Below, piece by piece: positions 44,709-53,802 of a stretch of 64,000 nucleotides of DNA. The notes under the pieces are model-generated. The model did no database searches. It saw nothing but the letters and a program-made list of their open reading frames with translations, and was not told the DNA's origin. Origin of the DNA: CAZXYS01 sp964645005 (GTDB lineage Bacteria > Bacteroidota > Ignavibacteria > Kapaibacteriales > UBA2268); the NCBI GenBank assembly GCA_964645005.1, contig CAZXYS010000007.1, positions 1 through 64,000 of the forward strand, given 5' to 3'. A program made the position numbers and the translations under genes. Every line of letters starts with the position of its first letter. Within the stretch, counting starts at the first letter, position 1.

Positions 44709-46403
44709 CTACTTCATCAATACCAATTTCCTGGTTTTTATCTCATTTCCGATTTGCAGCTTAACAAAGTACATGCCGTCCGCAAAGGTGTTCTTGTCCA
44801 ATGAATATATCATATTATACTCGCCTGCGCTTTTATACTCGTTTTCCAGTGTTTTAACCTTATTTCCGAGTTGATCGATAATACTAACGCTTACTTCTCC
44901 TTCATTTTCAACTTTATAGCTAAGATGGAAAGTATTACTTACCGGATTAGGATATATCTCTCCAACTTCGAGATCATATCCATACCGCTGATTTACAGCG
45001 GACGGCAATATTGTCTGATAATAATTTCTTTTGGCAATTTCCTGCTTGCCAATAACGCTGTTGTCATTAGCGAGTATCCCGGAGCCTTCATTTTTGTTCC
45101 TGTCCTTGAATCCGGCTAAATCTTCATAAGTGCCGTCGGCTTCGCCGCCCTTAGCAGGCATGGCAAAGCTGATTCCTACAGCTACGCGTGCTACGTCACC
45201 GGGTTCCATGTTGAAGGGACCGGTGGCTAAGAGCATTCTGTTATCACCGGGACCTTTGTCACCATCAAGATTACCTTCGGATATAATGGTATAGCGCGGT
45301 TCATCCTCTAGAACGTCATTTTCAATTTTCCAATTTCTGAATGTTACCAATCCTAACTGCTCGGACGGATCGAAAATTAATTTATCAGTCCTGATGTAGC
45401 CATCAGCGTCAGTTGCCGGAGTTTCCAGCATGGAAACGCCAATATATCCCAATCCTCTTCCGCTGTCACCTTTTGTAGCATCAGACCATCCTACCGCGAG
45501 GTTCAATGTCGAGTCATCATTGAAATACTTAATACGGTCATTAGTGGCTCCAACATGCCCGTTTGGTTTATAAGTAATATCAACATCATAAATACCTGCA
45601 AACCAGCATTCTTTAAGTGTATCTTCGGATTTATTATGAACAAGGCAGCTGAGTATAACCACGTCCTTCATATCTCCCTGTTTCCAGGTATAGATCCTTG
45701 ACTCCACCTCGAGACCGAGTGGATAGCCTTCATTTTTCCTGCGCTGCACGCCGCCTTCGTATTGGCTCAGATCCGTATCCTTGAAAACGCTGTAAATATC
45801 TTCATCCGATACGAACAAAGGTCCCATGGGATAATTCGAAAGATTCCTCTGAGTGCCATCATTCACATATTTATGAATGTATGTTCCGTATTGGTATCTA
45901 CCGGTGGTGTCGGTCACCCAGAGGGGCCAGTTAGGACCGTCAGTCTGGTCAAGAGGAACCCCGGTTTCCTGATTAAAATCAGATGAAAAATATACACGAT
46001 TTTTCTCGATAAGATCAGGTCTTATAGTATCGCCGTCTTCTATGCTGCCCGGTACGAACCATGATCTGCCGGAATTAGGGTTATATGAAACTTCGACATA
46101 TTTTTTCATTCTGCCGTCCGGCGTTTCCTTTTTTGCGCCGAACCAGAAGCCGCCGCCGAATAGATATTGATTCAGCGAACCGCGGGGCCAGTAACCATGA
46201 GCGGATCCTTCTTTTGTATCCAATCCGATTATACCTGCGTTATTTACAAGAAAGTCAAATTCGCTCACCGTATTTCTCTGCAGGTCGAATACGCCGGTAG
46301 CTTTTCGCTGAGTTTTGTCCTTATCGCCGCCTTTGCCGGAAAGCGCTTCTCTTCCGCCAAAAACCAGTGCAGTCAGCAGTATGAGTGTTAATAATTTCTT
46401 CAT
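44709..46403 (-). CDS. T9SS-secreted protein of the ECF-sigma operon
   Basis: A 564-aa protein with signal peptide MKKLLTLILLTALVFGGREA and a C-terminal type-A sorting domain (VGEIYPNPVSNTFHLSYKV ... DGMYFVKLQIGN, ending KLVLMK). The ~450-residue middle (YWPRGSLNQYLFGGGFWFGA, VEVSYNPNSGRSWFVPGS) belongs to a type of large secreted protein common in Ignavibacteria/Kapabacteria whose role is not known. Last gene of the sigma/anti-sigma/lipoprotein operon, so it is a candidate target or terminal product of that signalling unit. Ends at the bidirectional terminator. Confidence 0.82.
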   Translation of the reverse strand: MKKLLTLILLTALVFGGREALSGKGGDKDKTQRKATGVFDLQRNTVSEFDFLVNNAGIIGLDTKEGSAHGYWPRGSLNQYLFGGGFWFGAKKETPDGRMKKYVEVSYNPNSGRSWFVPGSIEDGDTIRPDLIEKNRVYFSSDFNQETGVPLDQTDGPNWPLWVTDTTGRYQYGTYIHKYVNDGTQRNLSNYPMGPLFVSDEDIYSVFKDTDLSQYEGGVQRRKNEGYPLGLEVESRIYTWKQGDMKDVVILSCLVHNKSEDTLKECWFAGIYDVDITYKPNGHVGATNDRIKYFNDDSTLNLAVGWSDATKGDSGRGLGYIGVSMLETPATDADGYIRTDKLIFDPSEQLGLVTFRNWKIENDVLEDEPRYTIISEGNLDGDKGPGDNRMLLATGPFNMEPGDVARVAVGISFAMPAKGGEADGTYEDLAGFKDRNKNEGSGILANDNSVIGKQEIAKRNYYQTILPSAVNQRYGYDLEVGEIYPNPVSNTFHLSYKVENEGEVSVSIIDQLGNKVKTLENEYKSAGEYNMIYSLDKNTFADGMYFVKLQIGNEIKTRKLVLMK

Positions 46404-46462
46404 GAGATTTCTCCTGTTATTAATAATAATGTATTTATAAAAACATTAGATCTAATGCCGAT

Positions 46463-46924
46463 TTAGTAGAAAATTCTTACTTTCAGCGGGATATAGTAAT
46501 CCCTGTGGTTGTTTACGATCAATGTATCATAGTAATAGCCCGTATTATAGGGACTTGCTATAAATTTCACCATTATTTTGCCGGTCGTCCTTGTATCCTC
46601 GCCGGGTTTAATGTCAAAGGGCATTCCCTCAGGATAGCTGTATTGGAATATGCCTCTTGTGTCAGTCGGTTCAAGGCTGTAAATTGTCATGGTCATAGTC
46701 GAGGAAGTGTTTTGAATGCTTGCATAATCAGTAATTGCAGCCCTAATCTTGACTTTTCCCATGTCCAGAGGATTAATAATCAGATTGTCCAGCGAATCTA
46801 CCGATGACAGTTGTTTTTCGAGTAAAACTTTGTCATACTCAGGATCTGAGTGGATAATATCCTCAGTACATGCATTTACCATTAAAGCTATCAATGAAAC
46901 TATATATAAAACCTTTTTCATCAT
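46463..46924 (-). CDS. Putative lipoprotein of the ECF-sigma operon
   Basis: About 153 aa. The N-terminus (MMKKVLYIVSLIALMVNAC) ends in a plausible lipobox with the lipidated Cys about 19 residues in. The mature part is beta-rich (VKIRAAITDYASIQNTSSTM, DTRTTGKIMVKFIASPYNTG), with a size and pattern resembling an Ig-like domain, but no family is recognised. The start is uncertain: GTG at 46930 and ATGs at 46924 and 46921 are all in frame, and GTGGAG may be the ribosome site. The stop of the upstream gene touches it, so coupling is likely. Confidence 0.68.
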   Translation of the reverse strand: MMKKVLYIVSLIALMVNACTEDIIHSDPEYDKVLLEKQLSSVDSLDNLIINPLDMGKVKIRAAITDYASIQNTSSTMTMTIYSLEPTDTRGIFQYSYPEGMPFDIKPGEDTRTTGKIMVKFIASPYNTGYYYDTLIVNNHRDYYIPLKVRIFY

Positions 46925-46930
46925 CTCCAC

Positions 46931-48109
46931 TTAAAATTTGTATGAAATACCATAGTTAATACCTGCTTTGGAAGTCGAATACCATTGATTCTGATGCTGA
47001 TACCAAAAGCGGTTATATTCAAAGCTGAATAAAAACGACAGATCGCGATATGCTTTTAATTCAAGACCCAGTACGGGGCTGGCAATATATCCCGACTTGT
47101 TCATGCCGGCTCCTAACTGAATGTAAGGAGAGATTATTCCCAACTCAAATGGCTGTAATCTTACAAAAGCGCCTCCGGTTGTGAAATTTGCGCTTTGCAT
47201 ATATCGATACAGGGAGCCGCCGGGCTCAGTTCCTTTAAATTCCATGTAGAAATTCTCCTGCTGCAGATCAATTCCTGCTTTAAAATGATCTGAGAATGCA
47301 TATAAAGCTGCAATATTTAAATTGTTAAACTTACTGATAGATGATGGCGCCCTCGTTTCTTTGGGGAAATTCCACCATGTAGAGCCGGTCACTTCAAGTG
47401 ATAAAGCTGATAACTCTTTCGTGGAAACATCTTTTAACAATGAGCCGTTAAAAATAGTCCGGGGTACGGTGCTTTCGGTTGATTTATTTCCTGCATTTAC
47501 CATGGCTGAATTGTTGTTTATGTATTCAGGCTTGAAATTTGTTCCTGAAAGTAATTTTTCTTCTCCCATACCGGACTTTTCATTTAAATCGGATTGTTTT
47601 TTATCTTCATCATTTGATCTATTGACATAGATATATCTTATTTCCGGTTCCGACTGCTTTGTGACTTCGAATGCGCTTTGGTTTTTCTGTTCACGTGATG
47701 CTTGCTGCTGCTTCGTGATCTTGTTATTTTTGGTTATACTCGCTTGTTGAGATTGAACATATTCAACACCGGGCTTCAAAATAAACAGCATGATTGCAAT
47801 TGTAGTGATAGTAGTTGCCACTCCTGTCAAAAGACTTGTGAACAAAGGCTTCCGCAGCAGACCTGCCTTGGTGGCATTGTTGGCAGGAACAGCCGCGGGC
47901 ATAGTCATACCAGCCTTAGCGAAAATTCTGCTTTTCACTGCGGTCGAGGGGGCAAAGCTGCTCGTCTTTATGCTGTTAGTCACAGAAGCAAATGACTTAA
48001 ATTCCGATCTAAGTTCATCATCTGCCGCTAACTCGCTGAAAAGTTCCTTTTCAGTTGTTTCGTCGAGTTTTCCTTTAAGCAGATTCGTGAATTTTTCTAT
48101 CTTTTCCAT
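46931..48109 (-). CDS. Anti-sigma-like protein fused to predicted outer-membrane beta-barrel
   Basis: A 392-aa protein with an unusual plan. Residues 1-85 are a cytoplasmic helical domain (FTNLLKGKLDETTEKELFSE) where an anti-sigma domain is expected. One membrane helix spans ~88-112. Then come ~120 residues of Gln/Asn/Ser-rich linker (113-235) and about eight amphipathic strands (236-392) ending GINYGISYKF, with the terminal Phe that marks outer-membrane barrels. It follows the ECF sigma gene by 12 bases. The simplest reading is a single chain that spans both membranes, sensing at the surface and holding the sigma factor inside. Similar proteins are annotated in Bacteroidota as outer-membrane beta-barrel proteins. 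Confidence 0.72.
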   Translation of the reverse strand: MEKIEKFTNLLKGKLDETTEKELFSELAADDELRSEFKSFASVTNSIKTSSFAPSTAVKSRIFAKAGMTMPAAVPANNATKAGLLRKPLFTSLLTGVATTITTIAIMLFILKPGVEYVQSQQASITKNNKITKQQQASREQKNQSAFEVTKQSEPEIRYIYVNRSNDEDKKQSDLNEKSGMGEEKLLSGTNFKPEYINNNSAMVNAGNKSTESTVPRTIFNGSLLKDVSTKELSALSLEVTGSTWWNFPKETRAPSSISKFNNLNIAALYAFSDHFKAGIDLQQENFYMEFKGTEPGGSLYRYMQSANFTTGGAFVRLQPFELGIISPYIQLGAGMNKSGYIASPVLGLELKAYRDLSFLFSFEYNRFWYQHQNQWYSTSKAGINYGISYKF

Positions 48110-48121
48110 GATGACTCCTGA

Positions 48122-48712
48122 TTACTTTGAAGCGTCGGTATAATAGGGCTTCAGAATTTTAATGATTTCGTTCATAGCTCTGTTGCTGCGCATTTTAACA
48201 CTGCTCTCGCTGATATCGAGCACTTCGGCTATTTCTTTGTATTTCAATCCGCCGAACCAATGCATGATGAATACATCCTTATAAATATCATCAAGGCAGT
48301 TTGCGGCAGCTCTTACAATTGATAAAAGATCTTCATTTTCAATTTGTTTTTGCAGATCGAAAGGATTCAATAGCTTGTCCAGACTTTCGGAATCCATAAG
48401 ATCGAGGGTAATATTTTTATTTGAATTTTTCTTCCTGTATCTGTCGATAATCAAATTCCGCGCTATTGTGTACAGATAAGGAAGAATTGAATCAAGTTTT
48501 TTGCCGGTACGTGTCCTTTCGAGTAATTTCAGCCAGCAGTCTTCGAAGATTTCTTCTGCATCTTGCGGGCTGTCAGCTCTGAAGATGCAGTAAGCGTTCA
48601 GTCTTTCAGCGTATCTTTCGTAAATCGCCTCGAAAGCTTTGTCGCAGGTTGGGCTGTCTTCTTTGAGCAGTACCAGTAATTCTTCGTCTCTATATGTGCT
48701 TATATCATTCAT
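48122..48712 (-). CDS. ECF RNA polymerase sigma factor
   Basis: A 196-aa sigma-70 family factor. Region 2 includes YERYAERLNAYCIFRADSPQ, AEEIFEDCWLKLLER and LYTIARNLIIDRYRKK. Region 4 is DVFIMHWFGGLKYKEIAEVLD with ISESSVKMRSNRAMNEI as the -35 reading helix. It should redirect RNA polymerase to envelope or surface genes, probably including its own operon. It heads a four-gene unit and is divergent from aroC; an 11-bp palindrome TTGTC-t-GACAA (48788-48798) lies in the shared gap. Confidence 0.93.
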   Translation of the reverse strand: MNDISTYRDEELLVLLKEDSPTCDKAFEAIYERYAERLNAYCIFRADSPQDAEEIFEDCWLKLLERTRTGKKLDSILPYLYTIARNLIIDRYRKKNSNKNITLDLMDSESLDKLLNPFDLQKQIENEDLLSIVRAAANCLDDIYKDVFIMHWFGGLKYKEIAEVLDISESSVKMRSNRAMNEIIKILKPYYTDASK

Positions 48713-48943
48713 TTTTAAATTTAATTTACCCTTCTAATTGATATAACGCATTTTTCGCCCGGAAAGTCACAAAATTGGGAAAATTGGTTGTCTGACAAAC
48801 AGATAAACATTTAAATACCAATAATTTATATCGACATTATGAATCTGACCAATCCAAATACTCAATTCAATACTCATTTATTTTTTGCCGGTCGCAGTAT
48901 TTTATTTAATTTACATAAAATTAACAATAAATCTGAAATAGTC

Positions 48944-49933
48944 ATGAACTCATTCGGAAGAATATTTAAAGTACAAATCTTCGGAGAATCTCACGGCGAG
49001 CTTGTCGGAGTGCTTATCGACGGCTGTCCTGCGGGGATGGAACTGTCGGCGGAGGATTTCACGAATGATATTGAAAGGCGTAAAACCGGAGGGAGAGGTT
49101 CCAGCAAACGTACTGAATCTGATGTACCGGAAATTAAGAGCGGCTTTTTCAACGGTAAAACTACGGGAGCGCCAATCCTGATCAATTTCAAAAATGAAAA
49201 TGTCAGAAGCGCTGACTATGATAAGATGAAAAACATCCCGCGGCCCGGACATGCCGATTTTACTGCTGCAAAAAAATACGGCGGGTATAATGACTACCGC
49301 GGAGGAGGGCATTTCTCGGGAAGATTAACTCTCGGACTTGTTGCTGCAGGTGTTATTGCTAAGAAGGTCATTACACCTGTAGAAATCGACGCTGAAATTG
49401 TCACAGCAGGTGGTAAGAAAGATATGGAAAGAGCAATAGATAAAGCAATTCGCGAAGGCGATTCCACCGGCGGTTTGATTGAGTGCAAGGCTGGGAATGT
49501 ACCCATTGGACTGGGCGAGCCGTTCTTCGATTCGGTGGAATCATTGATAAGTCATATAATTTTCTCGATTCCCGCGGTGAAAGGGATAGAGTTCGGTTCC
49601 GGCTTCTCATCGGCAGTGATGAAGGGCAGCGAACATAACGACGAAATCATTGATAAAAACGGCAAAACTAAAACAAATAATGCAGGCGGAATTAACGGAG
49701 GAATAACTAACGGGAATGACATATTTTTCAGAGCTGCGATAAAGCCGACGCCAAGCATTTCCAAAAAACAGAAGTCTATTAATATGGAAACCGGTAAGCA
49801 GGTAGATCTTAGTATCAAAGGCAGACATGATGTATGCATAGCTCTCAGGATGCCGGTTATTGTCGAAGCGGTTACAGCGATTGTGTTAGCCGACCTGATG
49901 ATGCTTGAGCAAAAAATTCCAGGAGTGCTCTAA
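48944..49933 (+). CDS. aroC: Chorismate synthase, short form
   Basis: This enzyme makes chorismate from 5-enolpyruvylshikimate 3-phosphate, with reduced FMN as cofactor. From the ATG at 48944 (MNSFGRIFKVQIFGESHGE) it is 329 aa. The signatures GESHG, RRKTGGRGSSKRTESD, RPGHADFTAAKKYGGYNDYRGGGHFSGR and the C-terminal GRHDVCIALRMPVIVEAVTA (both counted by parts) are present. It is about 30 residues shorter than usual because the segment after VAAGVIAKKV is reduced. The frame stays open upstream to 48839, but that extension is low complexity and unlike the family. Confidence 0.9.
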   Translation: MNSFGRIFKVQIFGESHGELVGVLIDGCPAGMELSAEDFTNDIERRKTGGRGSSKRTESDVPEIKSGFFNGKTTGAPILINFKNENVRSADYDKMKNIPRPGHADFTAAKKYGGYNDYRGGGHFSGRLTLGLVAAGVIAKKVITPVEIDAEIVTAGGKKDMERAIDKAIREGDSTGGLIECKAGNVPIGLGEPFFDSVESLISHIIFSIPAVKGIEFGSGFSSAVMKGSEHNDEIIDKNGKTKTNNAGGINGGITNGNDIFFRAAIKPTPSISKKQKSINMETGKQVDLSIKGRHDVCIALRMPVIVEAVTAIVLADLMMLEQKIPGVL

Positions 49934-50006
49934 CCTTAATTTAATAGAAATTCGTATTTGAAAATATTATTTTTATCTTCGAAAATTAATTTTTAAAAAA
50001 AATTGT

Positions 50007-51953
50007 ATGAATTCAAAGAAACCACAGAGTCCGTCAAAAAAGACACCGCCAAAAGCTCAGAAAAAGAAAAGCAGCACAAAACATGAAAGCAGCTTTTCAA
50101 GGATACTTAAGAATTATCCTTATGTTTTCATAATTTTGGCGGCTGCGGCATTGTATGCTCAGGTGGTCGAACTTGACTTTGTCTCCTGTGATGACTCGGA
50201 ACTCATTTTGAAGAACTCCGAGCGGCTGGAAAAAATATCGAACATCCCCGACGAGATCTTCACCGGCTACATGGAAACAAATTACTACCGCCCGCTGCTG
50301 AACATCTCATTTTTACTCGATTATCAAATTGGCGGAAAGGAGCCCCTGGTTTATCACATTGTAAATCTGATTATTCATATAATCAATTGCTGCCTGCTGT
50401 TCTATGTCCTGACTTTATTGAACTTCAAACGTATGACAGCAATGGTTGGAGCACTTATATTTACGGTGCACCCGCTGTTTGCGAATGCGGTGGCTTGGGT
50501 CGTGGGCAGGAACGACATGCTGTTTACACTTTTCGGACTTCTCTCATTCATTATGCTGATAAAAAATCAAAGAGCAGGCGGGAAGCCGCAGTTTTTTTTA
50601 CTGAATTTCCTGTTTCTCTTTCTGTCGGTATCTTCGAAGGAAACCGCGGTTTTGCTGCCGGTAATGTTCGCATTGTATCTTCTGACAGTTGAAAAGACGA
50701 ATATTATTACCGAGAGAAATATAGTATATGCAGCCTGCTGGGCTGGCGCTATAGGATTGTGGTACGGGATGAGGAGCGCTTCAGATCTGGGCGAGCAGGT
50801 CTATAAAACCGGATTCGACATATTTTTCTATAATATCCCGCAAATTCCGGAGTACATTGGAAAATTCATTATTCCTGCTAACCTATCCGTACTGCCTGCT
50901 TATAGCACTTTCAATACCGCAGTTGGAGTGGCTGCAATAGCACTGCTTGCAGTTGCGGTACTTGCAGCGAAGAACAAGAGATACAACGTAATAAATTTCG
51001 GTTTGCTTTGGTTCCTCGTGTTGATAATACCCGGTTTGTTCATGGCACTGCTGAATGTCCACGAATGGAACGAATACCTCGAATGCCGGGCTTATTTCCC
51101 GATGATCGGCATATTGATCGTGCTGCTCGAGCTTATCCCGGAAAAATGGACTGAAACAAAAGCAAGAAATTTGAATGTAATAGTTGTAATTCTGATCGCC
51201 GTGCTTTCAATTCTTACTTTTAATGAAACTCAGAAGTATAAGAATGAGCGTACTTTTTACGAAAGTGCCGCAGCAGATGCACCCGACAGAGCTATGTATC
51301 ATTTCTTATTGCATAAAATTTACAGGAATGACGGCGAATATCAAAAAGCTGAGCAGGAGCTGCTGGCTGCTATAAATGCGAATCCTAATAACCCAAAGTA
51401 TCACTATAACACAGGTGCATTTTACTACAGAATGGGTAAAAATCAAAGGGCGATCAAGTATCTCGACGAAACGCTCCGGCAGGACAGCACTTATAAAATA
51501 GCATACGAAGCGCTTGGCTGGGCTCTTTTTTACACCCAACAATTCGACCGGATAAAGAAATTGCTTAATTCATATATTAGCAGGTGGGGCGACAATCCAC
51601 AGATATATGATATTATGTCTGGGGTTTATCTGACTGAAGGAAAGATCGACAGTGCGAACATGTATGTTGACAGGCTTATCAGATCAAAGGAAAGCGCCAA
51701 AGGCATGTATAATCTTTACTACAACTGGGCTATGATGATGATGCGGAAGAAACAATATGAAGATGCACTGAAACTTCTGAAAAAATCCACAGATATAAAG
51801 CCTGACTCCCTGCCTGCTTATAAGGAACTTTTCAATTATTATCTTGATATTGAAAATGATATAAAGAAAGCCAGGAAATATGCCCAAAAAGTCTGGGAAC
51901 TCGGAGGCTCTATACCTCAGGAAAAGCTGAAGAAATTGGAATCGGAAAAATAG
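50007..51953 (+). CDS. TMTC-like polytopic glycosyltransferase with C-terminal TPRs
   Basis: A 648-aa protein. The N-terminus is Lys/Pro/Ser-rich. About ten membrane helices follow (residues ~33-405) with a periplasmic first loop carrying the acidic pair FVSCDDSELI and then ETNYYRPLLNISFLLDY and HIVNLIIHIINCCLLFY, the hallmark order of TMTC/DUF1736-type GT-C proteins. At least five tetratricopeptide repeats make up 420-648. In eukaryotes TMTC proteins O-mannosylate cadherins; bacterial relatives may glycosylate exported proteins, which would fit the many T9SS substrates here (inference). Confidence 0.75.
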   Translation: MNSKKPQSPSKKTPPKAQKKKSSTKHESSFSRILKNYPYVFIILAAAALYAQVVELDFVSCDDSELILKNSERLEKISNIPDEIFTGYMETNYYRPLLNISFLLDYQIGGKEPLVYHIVNLIIHIINCCLLFYVLTLLNFKRMTAMVGALIFTVHPLFANAVAWVVGRNDMLFTLFGLLSFIMLIKNQRAGGKPQFFLLNFLFLFLSVSSKETAVLLPVMFALYLLTVEKTNIITERNIVYAACWAGAIGLWYGMRSASDLGEQVYKTGFDIFFYNIPQIPEYIGKFIIPANLSVLPAYSTFNTAVGVAAIALLAVAVLAAKNKRYNVINFGLLWFLVLIIPGLFMALLNVHEWNEYLECRAYFPMIGILIVLLELIPEKWTETKARNLNVIVVILIAVLSILTFNETQKYKNERTFYESAAADAPDRAMYHFLLHKIYRNDGEYQKAEQELLAAINANPNNPKYHYNTGAFYYRMGKNQRAIKYLDETLRQDSTYKIAYEALGWALFYTQQFDRIKKLLNSYISRWGDNPQIYDIMSGVYLTEGKIDSANMYVDRLIRSKESAKGMYNLYYNWAMMMMRKKQYEDALKLLKKSTDIKPDSLPAYKELFNYYLDIENDIKKARKYAQKVWELGGSIPQEKLKKLESEK

Positions 51954-51985
51954 CTCTATACTCAAATAATTCACCCCTAAAAAGA

Positions 51986-52014
51986 GAGATTGCTTCGTTT
52001 CCCTCGCAATGACT
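51986..52014. repeat. Short extragenic palindrome
   Basis: GAGATTGCTTCGTTTCCCTC then GCAATGAC: an ATTGC/GCAAT stem with a 12-nt loop between convergent genes. This word pattern recurs in intergenic DNA of many unrelated bacteria (from memory). Confidence 0.4.
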
Positions 52015-52046
52015 TTTATCTCTAATGTAAATCCGGGGTTAATCAC

Positions 52047-52544
52047 TCATAGATTTGATTTTAGAAGCTCCCTATAGTATTCGTAATCATTGTCATGAGT
52101 TGTGACTTCCGATTTGCCTTCAATCCATATTTCATCAGTTAAAAGGAATTTTTTGAAATAGTCAATTTTTTTCTTTGTCAGCTTTGAAAGATCATTGTAG
52201 TACTCTTCAAATTTTGCCGTGACTTTCTTGCCTTTCACTTTCGGCACATAATGCTTATCAAGCCATCGTTTGTTAAGAACGAATTTGATCCACTCCAGCC
52301 CGATATATATGGCTTTGGACAATTCGGTTTGCGCTCCGTAATCGTACACGATGCATTTGCTGCCCAAAGCGGCGTGCATTAGAAAATTATAGTCCAATTC
52401 GTCAAAGATTCGCCCGAATTGGTGAGCTTCGCAATGAGATGACTGTATTCTTATGAAATTGATATTATCGACATCAAGATTTTCATCTCTTAGAGCTTCG
52501 AGACCATTGGTGAGATTTATGAATATTTTTTCCGTCTGTTTCAT
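52047..52544 (-). CDS. Uncharacterised protein coupled to HMG-CoA-lyase-like gene
   Basis: A 165-aa soluble protein. Features seen are IQSSHCEAHQFGRIFDELD, ALGSKCIVYDYGAQTELSKAIYIGLEWIKF and a Lys-rich C-terminal helix pair (DLSKLTKKKIDYFKKFLL). No family recognised. It starts five bases after the stop of the HMGL-like gene, so the two are very likely translated together and may act in the same pathway. Confidence 0.7.
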   Translation of the reverse strand: MKQTEKIFINLTNGLEALRDENLDVDNINFIRIQSSHCEAHQFGRIFDELDYNFLMHAALGSKCIVYDYGAQTELSKAIYIGLEWIKFVLNKRWLDKHYVPKVKGKKVTAKFEEYYNDLSKLTKKKIDYFKKFLLTDEIWIEGKSEVTTHDNDYEYYRELLKSNL

Positions 52545-52549
52545 TGAAA

Positions 52550-53413
52550 TTACTTACTTGGAAAAACCTCTGTTGCTGTGAAAAATGCCTCCCTGAAGCA
52601 ATCCATATCTACCCCGGTTGTTATTCCGCGATCATTGAAATAATGCAGCAGATTCTCCTGCGGCATATTCCCTACAAGCTCATGCGCTGCCATCGGACAG
52701 CCGCCGAAGCCTTTTATGGCTCCGTCGAACCGCTTGCAGCCTGCTTCGTAAGCTGCGGCAACTTTTTCTTCCCAGGTTTGCGGGGTAGTGTGAAAATGAG
52801 CGCCAAATTCTATTTCGGGAAATTCCCTGATAATATCTGCGAAAATCGTCACGATAGAATCATAATTAGATACCCCAACCGTGTCAGACAGAGCTGCAAT
52901 CTCCACATCCATATTTATGAGTTCGTCTATCCATTTATATATCAAATCCATATTCCAAGGATCATTGTAAGGATTGCCAAACGCCATCGAAATATAGACA
53001 ATTAGCTTCTTGTCATGCTGGGCGCAAAGATTATTCACTATCTGAATATCCTCCACACGTCCGAGAGATTCATGCAGCGTAGCGTTAATATTTCGCTGCT
53101 GAAAAGTCTCCGATATCGAAAACGGAAAACCGAGGTACTTGATTTCCTCAAATTGGCAGGCATCTTTTGCGCCCCGGAGATTGGCGGCAATCGAGAGAAG
53201 GTGCGGCGAATCCTGCGTCAATTCGAGTTTCTCGAGTACATCGGCAGTATCCTTCAATTGAGGCACCCATTTCGGCGAAACAAAACTACCGAAATCTATC
53301 GTATGAAACCCGCATTTGAGCAATTTATTTAAATATTTTGCTTTCTGCTCAGTTGGAATAAATTCTTTTATGCCCTGCATAGCATCGCGGGGACATTCTA
53401 TTAATTTCACCAT
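52550..53413 (-). CDS. HMG-CoA lyase-like TIM-barrel enzyme
   Basis: A 287-aa enzyme of the DRE-TIM/HMGL-like family. It shows IECPRDAMQG (equivalent of the PRDGLQ metal-binding strand), ALSDTVGVSNYDSI, the metal ligands His-x-His in FGAHFHTT, and FDGAIKGFGGCPMA with the catalytic loop Cys, followed by VGNMPQENLL. The likely reaction is cleavage of 3-hydroxy-3-methylglutaryl-CoA to acetoacetate and acetyl-CoA (leucine breakdown). The altered DAMQ in place of DGLQ leaves some doubt about substrate. Confidence 0.82.
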   Translation of the reverse strand: MVKLIECPRDAMQGIKEFIPTEQKAKYLNKLLKCGFHTIDFGSFVSPKWVPQLKDTADVLEKLELTQDSPHLLSIAANLRGAKDACQFEEIKYLGFPFSISETFQQRNINATLHESLGRVEDIQIVNNLCAQHDKKLIVYISMAFGNPYNDPWNMDLIYKWIDELINMDVEIAALSDTVGVSNYDSIVTIFADIIREFPEIEFGAHFHTTPQTWEEKVAAAYEAGCKRFDGAIKGFGGCPMAAHELVGNMPQENLLHYFNDRGITTGVDMDCFREAFFTATEVFPSK

Positions 53414-53640
53414 ATCACTTCTTTTATTTGATTTACTTTAATAAAGCTAACGCAGGCAGGAAAGTTAAATTTTAAAATAAAATCTATACGGATATAATAC
53501 GGTCATTTTAATATACATTTGAAAATTGAATCTGCAAAATACTCTTTTAACTCGGGAAACAATCGAATAGTTGTATAACAATTTTCTTATCTCAAATTAG
53601 AGAAAATAAATAATTTTATAAATAAATCAAAGGTAAAAAC

Positions 53641-53802
53641 ATGCCAGTAAGAAAAGCAAGAGCAGCCTGGCAGGGCGATCTGCCAAATGGCAAAGGCAAA
53701 GTAGAACTTGAAAGCGAGAATACAGCTAAGAATTACAACTTCAACACCAGATTTGAAAACGGTGAAGGAAGTAACCCTGAAGAGCGTTGGCGATCTCGGT
53801 GA
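53641..53802 (+). pseudogene. Truncated OsmC/Ohr-family peroxiredoxin-like gene
   Basis: The first 48 codons (MPVRKARAAWQGDLPNGKGK ... FENGEGSNPEE) match the N-terminus of OsmC-family hydroperoxide reductases. The frame then ends after RWRSR at a stop at 53800. The rest of the ~140-aa family, including both catalytic cysteines, is absent. What follows in another frame is not OsmC. The switch falls at CCTGAAGAG (53776-53784). This is a deletion/fusion remnant or an assembly join. Confidence 0.7.

Noticed and set aside
48839..48943. Upstream extension of chorismate synthase
   Set aside because: The extra 35 residues have no similarity to the family and MNSFGRIFKVQIFGESHG is the normal N-terminus.
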